In this document: positions 26,938 through 34,201 of the stretch, piece after piece
Numbering within the stretch: position 1 is the first letter of the stretch
Layout of the letters: the number at the start of each line of letters is the position of its first letter
Source of the DNA: Micractinium sp. NFX-FRZ
Taxonomy: Eukaryota; Chlorophyta; Trebouxiophyceae; Chlorellales; Chlorellaceae
Direction: 5' to 3'
DNA length: 34,201 nt
Assembly (NCBI GenBank): GCA_029339195.1
Contig: JAPTJF010000576.1
Coordinates: forward strand, 1-34,201
Notes under the pieces: generated by a model
Seen by the model: only the letters and a program-made list of their open reading frames with translations
The model's database searches: none
What the model was told of the DNA's origin: nothing
Made by a program: the position numbers and the translations under genes

Positions 26938-29900
26938 ATGTCGTCGCTGCGTGGCAGGTGGGTGCTTGCGAGAGGGTGCTCCGTTACACCTTTCTGGTCC
27001 TCCCAACTGCTTTCCTGCATGTTCTTCTATTCTGCGAGTCACCCTGACAGTCGAGTCAGCTGGCCAGGCGTAGGCCGCGTCCCCAGTGATCAGCGGCACC
27101 TGCTGCTTACTGACCACCAGTTGGCGGCAGGGCGCCGGCGCTTCACATTGCACAGCTTCCGTTGTCCTGCTCGCCCGATTTCGCTAGGACACTCGTCCTC
27201 CAAGGTACCGGTAGACTTCGTTTTTACTCGACAGCACGCCTCTCCTGTCTGGGCCAGGCCACCATTGGCTCTTGCATGCGCTCTCTCGCGCTCTCGGTCC
27301 CCTCTGCTTGGCTGCTCTGCTCGTGACGTGCTAGCATCGGATTCCGGTAGGAGCGAAAGTTTCCCAGCCAGTTCCGCGCCCTGCTGTTGCCGTTCCTCCC
27401 ACTTGCCCTAATCCCAAGCTCGTCTGCTGCTACTTGCACTCCCAGCTTGTTCTCGAAATTCATGCGCATCCGAAATTTCAGCGCCTGACCTGTCTGGGGT
27501 GGCCCTACCCTTGCCGCTGGTTGCCGCTGCCGCCGCCGCCGCCACCCTCACTGCTGCAGCTTGCCGCCCTGCTGTGCAGGCCATCAATTGAGGAGCCTAT
27601 TGTGCTGAGCAGGCTTTCCACCGGCAGTGAGATTGAGCTGTCAGATGGTGGGCCACCACTAGGGGGAGAGCGCAGCACCGACGGCCTTGAGGGACCGCAC
27701 CTGCCGCTGGGCGCCAGCCCGCGTGGCAAGGGGTACGCCGGCAGCCGGCAGCCTGGGGTGGCTACCATCGAGGAAGCTGAGGAGCAGTTTGGTGCAGGGA
27801 GAAAGGCAAGCAGCGGCACGGGATCGCCTCGCGCGGTGAGCACTTGCTTGCCTGCCGGAGCGTGAGCGTCAGCACACGTGCCCGCACCCCCGCTTGCGAT
27901 GCTTGCGATGTGAACCGCAAGGCCCGTCTGCTTGCGTGCCCAAATGTGTGCCTCGATGCCTGTTCACTCGCGCCATGCATGATGCCTCAGCATGCTATCA
28001 CAATCAAGTTCTTCCGCTGATTTGCAGGGCATGGGCGCCAAGCCTCTGTCGCTGCTGCCGCTCGTGGCGCTGATCTTCTATGACGTCAGCGGCGGCCCCT
28101 TTGGCATTGAGGTGGGCTGCCTGAGAGCCTGTCTGTTCAACTCTGTAGTCAGGCTGTCAGCTGCATCGTGCACGTGTCGCTGCTGTGCCGCCTGTTGTGT
28201 CCCCGAGTAGTGTTGGATGGCCATGCAGCTGCACCAGTCATCCTGTGACCTGCCCCTGCGCCCCAAGCCGCCCAAACTCCTTGCACGCCCTCTGCCTGCA
28301 GGACGCCGTAAGCCTGGGCGCGCCCCTGCTGGCTGTGATTGGGTTCCTGGTGCTGCCGCTTGTTTGGTCGGTGCCCGAAGCGCTGGTCACTGCAGGTGCG
28401 CTGTGCTGTGCTGTGCTGCGGCGCCTGCATGCACCGAGTGCGCTTCTCAAGTTTGAGAGGATGTTTTCCCAACATTGGTTTGTGGTTCTGGGCGCCGCGC
28501 TTCCTGTCTTGTGACTGTTGTTCCCCGCAGAGCAGGCTGTGAGTGATGCCTTGACAGCTCAAATGCCATGTACCTGGCCCTGCAGAGCTGGCCACCACGT
28601 TTCCTGAGAACAGTGGCTACGTGGCCTGGGTGACCGCTGCCTTTGGCCCCTTCTGGGGCTTCCAGGTGCGCTGCACAGAGCCTGCTTCTTAACTGGCACC
28701 GACGACATGCAGTCCCGTCTTCGTGTGCACACGCTGCCAGGGGGTTTACTTGTGAAGATGCCGCACCCGACTCGGCCCGTACTTCAGCATGCCTGCCCGC
28801 TATGTACTCCCAACAGCGCCTCCTGTCGACCTGCCCCTCACCTCCTGCTTGCTGGCTTGCCCTTCTCCCATTTCTCCCGCTGCAGAAAGGCTTCTATGCC
28901 TGGGTGAGCGGCGTGATTGACAACGCCGTCTACCCCGTGCTCTTCCTGGAGTACCTGCAGGTGAGCTCTTGCTTGTGAAAGGCAATCAGGTTAAGCTTGC
29001 TGAGGTGTGCGCTGCACATGATGGAGGCCAGCTGGAGTGCCTGCAGGTGGGGCGGCGGCTGGGCACTGGGGAGCAGGTGGTCGCAAGCGGTGAGCGTGAA
29101 CGGGGCTTGGGCATGAGGCAGGCCAGGGCCTTAGGAAGCCAGCATAGCAGAGCAAGACTGCGGGGGCGCCTCCAGCGAAGGCAAAGCGGACAATGCAAAC
29201 TTGGGCTGGGGGGGACTGGTGTACTGTGCGAAGAGCACGAAGGCGTAGCTGGAGTAGCGGCACACTTACGTCTTGCCTGTGCCTGCAGGTGGCAGGCCGG
29301 ACGTGCCCAGTTCCACCATGGCCAGTGCTGATCCCACGCCTTGCACTTACTCGGATGCCCGTGTGTGTTTGCGCCATTTGTGCTGCAGGAGGTGTTGCCC
29401 ATCCTGGAGAGCTTCTGGCCACGCCTGTGAGTCCAGCATCCATGCCACCCGTGCTGCCATGCTGCGACTGCTACTGCTGCCATGCTGCGACTGCTACTGC
29501 TGCCATGCTGCGACTGCTAATGTTGCCATGCTCGGGCCGGTGTCAGCTGTGCTTCCTGTGTTGCGAGGGAGCGCGGCTGCTCAGCCATGTGCGGTCACGC
29601 CCTCTGCTGCAGAGCTTTCCTGGTGTCCCTCAACGTGGCGCTGTCCTACCTCAACTACAGGCGAGTGTGTCCTAGTTGCTCTGGCACTGATGCTGCTCTA
29701 GTGCACCAGCCAATGCTGCGCGCTTCACTGCCTCCCCCTCCCCCCTCCCCCCCGCCTGTGCCTGCTGGAACTCATCCACGCCTTGCTTTCTGCTCTGGCT
29801 GCAGGGGCCTGCATGTTGTGGGCGAGGCAGCCATTGCAATGACCATCTTCACGCTGCTCCCGTTTGTGGCAGTCGTCCTGATGGGTGCGCTGCCGGTCAT

Positions 29901-32900
29901 GCTGCTGCATGCACAGCTAGACATCCTGCTCTTGGGATGCTGCTGCTGGGCACCTTTGCAGCTGCTTTGCCCTGCAATTGATTGCGGGCGATGCGGTATG
30001 TGCGTGACTGAGCTCTATGCCAGCATGACACTGTTCCTGCTCCCGAGGAGCGCAGGTCCTATAAGCACTGTCTGCTCAGTGTTGCCTCTGGACTCCGTGC
30101 CTGCAGGTGCACCGCACGTAAAGCCTGCCAACTGGGTCAAAGTGGACTGGGGCACAGTGCAGTGGCTGCCCTTCCTAAACGTCATGTTCTGGTCAGTTGT
30201 GTGGTGTGCGGCACGTGGGTGGTGTGTTGGTTACGTGCCCGCCTGTGCGGCTGCCTGCGGTCTGCTGCCTCCTTTGGTCGAGCTGCACCTCACTTCATCC
30301 ACCTGTGCACAACAAGATTTCAAACTTGGGTACTGCCCATCACAATCTGTGGACCCCTGCACTTGTTTCCACTCGTGCACATTGTGACCCGCCTGCACCG
30401 CGCCCCTTCTGTGTGCAGGAATCTGAACTACTGGGACAGCGTGTCCACTCTGGCAGGCGAGGTGCAGAACCCCAACAAGACATTCCCACGCGCGCTGGCA
30501 GGTGTGTGCTCAGTTACTTGCTGTGCTCTTGGTCTGGCAGCTGTTCAAGTTTGTTCACGGGGTGCAGACTGGTAGTACGCGAGCAGGCTGGCTGGCGGGT
30601 CTCACCCACCTTTTGGGTGGGGAGCGCCATTGGCCTTTGGCAGGCGCCCCAGCCTTGCTGCATCTTACCTTGCCCTCCTACTTCCTCCGCTCACCTGCAG
30701 GCGCTGTGGTGCTGGTGGTGTGCTCATACATCTTCCCGCTGCTGGTGGGGCTGGGCGTGACGGACGACCCCTCGGCCTGGCAGTCTGGATACCTAGCGGT
30801 GGTGGGGCAGAAGGTGGGCAAGCTGAAGCTCAGAGTCTGGGCAAGGGGAGCTGCATTGCCAAGCATTGTTCTGCGGCCGTTGCTGCCACGTGTTGAGCGA
30901 TATGAAATGTACACTGTAGCCATATGCCATGCCGCCATAATCATCGCTCAACCACCCTGTTCTGCTCTGTTATGTTGCGTCAATATCATTTGTGCTGCTG
31001 CGGTCTTGTTCTGCTCTGCAGGTTGGCGGCAAGTGGCTTGCGTGGTGGGTTGTCGCGGCTGCAGCCATCAGCCAGATTGGGCAGTTTGAGGTGAGGCAGT
31101 GGGTACCCAACTCCCGCTGTTGCCCCAGCGCAGCCCCAGACAGAATGGATGCTGTCCGAATACAACAAGCTGGCTGCGTGGCTGCATGAGCAGTGCATTT
31201 TACCGTGTTCTGCCCGCCCACCCGGCTGCGCAGGCGGAGATGTGCAGCGACAGCTACCAGCTGCAGGGCATGAGCGAGCGGGGCTTCCTGCCCTCCATCT
31301 TCAACAAGCGCAGGTGTGCTGGGTATGATGGCGTGCCTGCCTGTCTGCTGGCTGTCTGTACTCACTGCGGATGTGCGCAGCCTGCCGCGTGCTGTACTCT
31401 CGGCTGGATAGAGGGTGCACCTGTCATGTGGCTTGCTGTGCCATAATACGCTCTGTGCTTGCGCCCCTCACTTGTACTCTGTGCAGCAAGTACGGCACGC
31501 CAACCTATGGCATCATTGCCAGCAGCGTGGGCATCATGGGCCTGGCCACGTAAGTGAACTGGCTGGTGTTGCTTATGAGTGGCACAGCACAAGGGCGCGT
31601 ACATTTGCTATGCTGCCGCCTTGACAGTTTTGTGCTGCGACATTTGATTGCTGGGCAGCGCTGGAACCCGGCAGCGGTGGTGCACGGCTTGTTCATGGTG
31701 CCATGCACGTGCTGACGTTTCTGATGAGTACTTGATAGCATCCCCCCCTGTTGCAGCTTCAACTTCCAGCAAATTGTGGACTTGGTGAACTGCGCTTACT
31801 GCCTGGGCCAGCTGCTGGAGTTTGTGGCGTTCATCTGGCTGCGCATCAAGTGAGGCACCGGCATGTGCAGGTTGAACACATGCACGCATGTATGCCTGCT
31901 GGCCTGCGCGGATGCCGTGCTCTCTGCATTATCTACATATGCTGCAAGGCTGAGGGGCACCCACCTGGCAGCACTCTCCCTTTGAGTTTTTCTTTCACTG
32001 TCCCAGTCAATACCCACTGTCCCACATCTACTTTTGTTGACTGCCTGCAGGTACCCGGCCCTGCACCGGCCCTTCCGCATTCCTCTTCCAACCTGGGGAT
32101 GCATGGCGCTGTTGGCGCCAGCCTGCGTGCTGCTGATTGGACTGGTGACCGTGCCGTGGATAGTGGTGAGTTGCCATGCTGGTTCGTTTGTTGCGTTCGG
32201 TGCAAGACAGCTGTCATTGTGTTGCTTGCTTCACTAAGCTTCTTGTTAAAGCACTGTATTTCTGCTGCATTCACTGCTGCTTGAGGTGCATTGGCGTCTC
32301 GCCTGCCGCTGCCCCCACGCACACCTTGCCGCCTGCACTGCCTTCTGTGCCACTCCCTTGCAGGGCGAGTGGTCTGTGATCATCTTCACGTGCATCGTCG
32401 TCACTCTGGGTGCAGTGCTGCACCCGGCCCTGCAGGTAAGAAAAGGAACAGCTCCTTGCGAACTACTAGGCAGGGAGGGTGGGTGCTTCATGGCGCTGAT
32501 CAAGCTCCCTTTTTGCCCTGCCGCTGATGTGGCGGCGCCACCAAGGCAAGGATTGGCTATCTTGCAGTGTTCTGACAGCTCCATGTGTGTGGTGATGACC
32601 TGGCCTGCAGGGTGCGCGGCGGCGAGGATGGCTCGGCTTCCATGACACCACGCCGCATGAGTTCAAGGTGGGGCCAGCCAGCGAGTCAAATGGCCACACA
32701 GCTGGCACACATTGCTGCCTTATTGCAGGGTGTACTGCTGTCGGCCTTGCGACAAAGCTGCTTGTTGTGCTGCCGTGCGCGTGGTGTTGTGGCGCTGCTG
32801 TTGCAATGCTGCTGTGCTGCTGGCCGTTTTCTATGCTTACGCTGCTGTCGCCTGCTCAACCCAAGCAACAGTGCCCCACCCTTGACCCAGCCTGCGCCTG

Positions 32901-33064
32901 CTCGCTTCATCGTACTGCAGGAGATGCTTTTCAGTATGTATGTGCCAGCCCCTGGTGATGAGGACGCTGTTGAGGATACCGTCGCTCAAAATGGTGCTGT
33001 GGAGCGGCAGGGCCTGCTGGCTAGCGGAGGCGCGGGGCTGCTACCGTCCTTCTCCCCACGATAG
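26938..33064 (+). CDS. polyamine/amino-acid uptake transporter (PUT/LAT type, APC superfamily)
   Basis: Twenty exons: 26938-26957, 27580-27835, 28028-28111, 28302-28395, 28586-28665, 28886-28960, 29389-29426, 29613-29660, 29805-29884, 30107-30191, 30419-30501, 30701-30813, 31022-31090, 31234-31313, 31487-31549, 31757-31849, 32051-32165, 32364-32435, 32611-32667 and 32921-33064. All phases agree (582 aa). After an acidic cytosolic N-terminus of about 95 residues come the hydrophobic segments of a 12-helix carrier with plant PUT (RMV1/LAT) landmarks. These are [13 protein letters not shown] (108-120), [64 protein letters not shown] (from 287), [20 protein letters not shown] (from 376), KYGTP and [13 protein letters not shown]. 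Plant members move polyamines and paraquat with protons across plasma or inner membranes; the exact substrate cannot be read here. Intron 29661-29804 has a GC donor that restores YRGL. The 20-nt first exon (MSSLRG) is less certain. A start within the frame from 27434 is the alternative. Confidence 0.92.
28946..29052 (+). repeat. duplicated exon end plus donor (transporter exon 6)
   Basis: The real exon end ctggagtacctgcag (28946-28960) is followed by gtgagc. A copy at 29032-29046 reads ctggagtgcctgcag, followed by gtgggg. The offset is 86 bp, inside the following intron. Confidence 0.7.
29461..29529 (+). repeat. 23-bp minisatellite, three copies
   Basis: Three consecutive 23-bp units start at 29461, 29484 and 29507 (gctgcgactgctactgctgc followed by cat). 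The third is slightly diverged (ctaatgttgc). It lies in the transporter intron 29427-29612. Confidence 0.9.
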
Positions 33065-33813
33065 CACGTGTTGCAGTGATTCACACACCTGACTTCTTTC
33101 ATCGTGTGAACCCAGCTCTGTTTACATTGTGATACTCTGAATCTCTCCCATGGTTTCAAATCAAGCAAGGACACGGGCAAGCAGGGGCCATGCAGCTGGG
33201 CACGCTCGGGCAGGCGCAAGTGTGCTGAACGGAGGTGGTGAAGGGGGCGGTGGGAGGCAGGAGCAGGTTAGCCAGGTGCGCCGCCAAACTTTTGGGTGCG
33301 TACCCCGTCTGAGGCCGCACATGGTTTTGGTGGCCAAGCTCAATTATACAGTGCCCCGCAGATCTTACCTATGCACGCCAAGCAAGCACCTTGCCATGCG
33401 GCTCACAACCCGCATACATGTGCTAGAACGAATCATATGCGCAGCCGCCGGGCATGGTGAGGACATGTCTTACCGAGCAAGGAGGATGTCTTCTTGAGTG
33501 CGCCGGTGTGCGGGAGCCGTGAGCAGGCTGCCTCCAAGGTGTTCACCCCTGCATGCACCGTGAGCACGAAAATGGGTGTGTGGTCAGCCCTGCTGGTTCA
33601 ACCCTAATCACGTGAGCATGCATGTTCTTTCGGTGCGGAGTTGGAGCCATCGTGAGCTGGCACAAGGGTGTGGTGAGCAGGTGCGCATACTTGGTGCCGC
33701 GCCCTCCACGTTGCATGCACACCATGGCTTCCAACAAGAGCAGGCGGCTTGGCGGAAGGGGTAGCCGAGTGGGTTTCGAGGTCAGGCAAAACCACCAGGT
33801 GCGCCGCCAGTGG
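33065..33813. other. region downstream of the transporter with no gene seen
   Basis: These 749 bp follow the transporter stop. They hold its 3' UTR, with no clear TGTAA signal. No frame here shows a recognisable protein. A 16-bp motif, accaggtgcgccgcca at 33794-33809, recurs almost identically at 33273-33288, which suggests decayed repeats ahead of the satellite zone. Confidence 0.55.
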
Positions 33814-33830
33814 TTTAGGGTTTAGGGTTT
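33814..33830 (+). repeat. telomere-type motif (TTTAGGG)2TTT
   Basis: Two perfect TTTAGGG units plus TTT abut the first base of the 171-bp satellite. TTTAGGG is the telomere repeat of plants and many green algae. Two units are an interstitial remnant, not a chromosome end, since the satellite continues beyond them. Confidence 0.75.
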
Positions 33831-34201
33831 CTCTCAACACCCTCCTACTCTCCCAGCAGCACTGCCGCCACTGCAGCCGCCGGCAGCGCGCGGGGACAGG
33901 CGTGGGCGTCACCCGGAGGAGTGTGGTGGGGTTGAACAAGGGCCTGAAATTGACTCACATCTGGAATGGATTGTACCACCAGAAATGGAGACCCCTGCCA
34001 TCTCTCAACACCCTCCTACTCTCCCAGCAGCAGCGCCGCCACTGCAGCTGCCGCCAGCGAGCGGGGACAGGCGCGGGCGTCACCCGGACGATTGTGGTGG
34101 GGTTGAACAAGAGCCTGATATTGACTCACATCTGGAATGGATTGTACCACCAGAAATGGAGACCCCTGCCATCTCTCAACACCCTCCTACTCAAACGGCA
34201 G
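33826..34201 (+). CDS. open frame with 57-residue repeats running off the right edge
   Basis: Because 171 is a multiple of three, frames stay open across the satellite. The frame starting after the TAG at 33823-33825 is open for 125 codons to the edge. It reads as a Pro-rich then acidic unit (SQHPPTLPAA, then HLEWIVPPEMETPAI). Between copies the changes in this frame include four Glu/Asp exchanges, which hints at protein-level constraint. A second frame, with HIWNGLYHQKWRPLP, is also open but changes less conservatively. There is no start codon or recognised domain. It could be an exon of a repeat protein or mobile element continuing to the right, or only satellite DNA. Confidence 0.25.
33831..34201 (+). 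repeat. 171-bp tandem satellite, two full copies and a partial third
   Basis: Copies begin at 33831, 34002 and 34173 with ctctcaacaccctcctactc. Copies 1 and 2 differ at about 10 of 171 positions by eye, all in the first two thirds of the unit. The segment from attgactcacatctgg to the end of the unit is identical. The third copy is cut by the window edge and already departs from the unit at its end (ctactcaaacggcag). Confidence 0.92.

Noticed and set aside
27434..27579. longer first exon of the transporter starting at 27434
   Set aside because: It is open, but it reads through a polypyrimidine tract and a tgcag acceptor into the exon at 27580. The short exon 26938-26957 joins in exact phase. 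Kept as an alternative start only.
28531..28600. possible seventh exon-edge copy (gcagagcaggct against gcagagctggcc)
   Set aside because: Only about 12 bp match, and much of that is the acceptor consensus. This is not better than chance.
33750..33785. tRNA-like D-arm (ggtagccgagtggg)
   Set aside because: The phrase resembles the D-arm of tRNA-Leu/Ser, but I find no matching anticodon arm, T-loop GTTCGA or acceptor stem nearby.
33831..34201. CRISPR-like array
   Set aside because: The repeats are directly adjacent 171-bp units with no unique spacers, in eukaryotic DNA. They are a satellite.

Overview
The window looks like nuclear DNA of a green alga, most likely a trebouxiophyte (Chlorella-like) or close chlorophyte. 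It is GC-rich and densely intronic, with about 76 introns predicted here. Most introns begin gtgag/gtgcg and end in (c)tgcag, and most are roughly 80-400 nt long. TGTAA, the chlorophyte poly(A) signal, follows several genes. A plant-type TTTAGGG telomere motif lies near the right end. All protein families that I recognise are eukaryotic, and two of the products are mitochondrial.

Layout, left to right: (1) the first 16 codons of a minus-strand gene leaving the left edge (1-50). (2) A plus-strand MMTAG2-family nuclear protein with an Arg/Ser-rich tail (226-3251). (3) A plus-strand OMA1-like M48 mitochondrial metalloprotease (3793-6414). (4) A convergent minus-strand NOP9/APUM23 Pumilio-type pre-rRNA processing factor in 13 exons (6622-12369). 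(5) A minus-strand two-helix membrane protein with a long low-complexity tail, not recognised (12871-15735). (6) Its divergent neighbour only 130 bp away, a large Ala/Pro/Glu-rich plus-strand protein with a hydrophobic N-terminal segment, also not recognised (15866-23045). (7) A minus-strand TIM21 subunit of the mitochondrial TIM23 translocase (23583-26017). (8) A plus-strand APC-superfamily transporter of the plant polyamine/amino-acid uptake (PUT/LAT) type in 20 exons (26938-33064). (9) A repeat zone with two telomere-type repeats followed by a 171-bp satellite whose period is a multiple of three (33814-34201).

Gene models were built by hand. Exons were joined only where reading phase carried across every intron and the translation matched the family or stayed open. 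MMTAG2, NOP9, TIM21 and the transporter close exactly in phase from ATG to stop (357, 700, 267 and 582 aa). The OMA1-like gene, and especially the two unknown genes, have a few uncertain exon edges, which are stated in their entries.

There is no operon logic. The genes are independent housekeeping loci. OMA1 and TIM21 both act at the mitochondrial inner membrane. The genome-level features are the most interesting part. Several introns contain degenerate copies of the adjoining exon edge together with its splice site. An unusually large share of introns use GC-AG splice sites. One intron holds an exon-like fragment of a clathrin-adaptor sigma subunit. A possible alternative terminal exon would add a membrane anchor to the large unknown protein.
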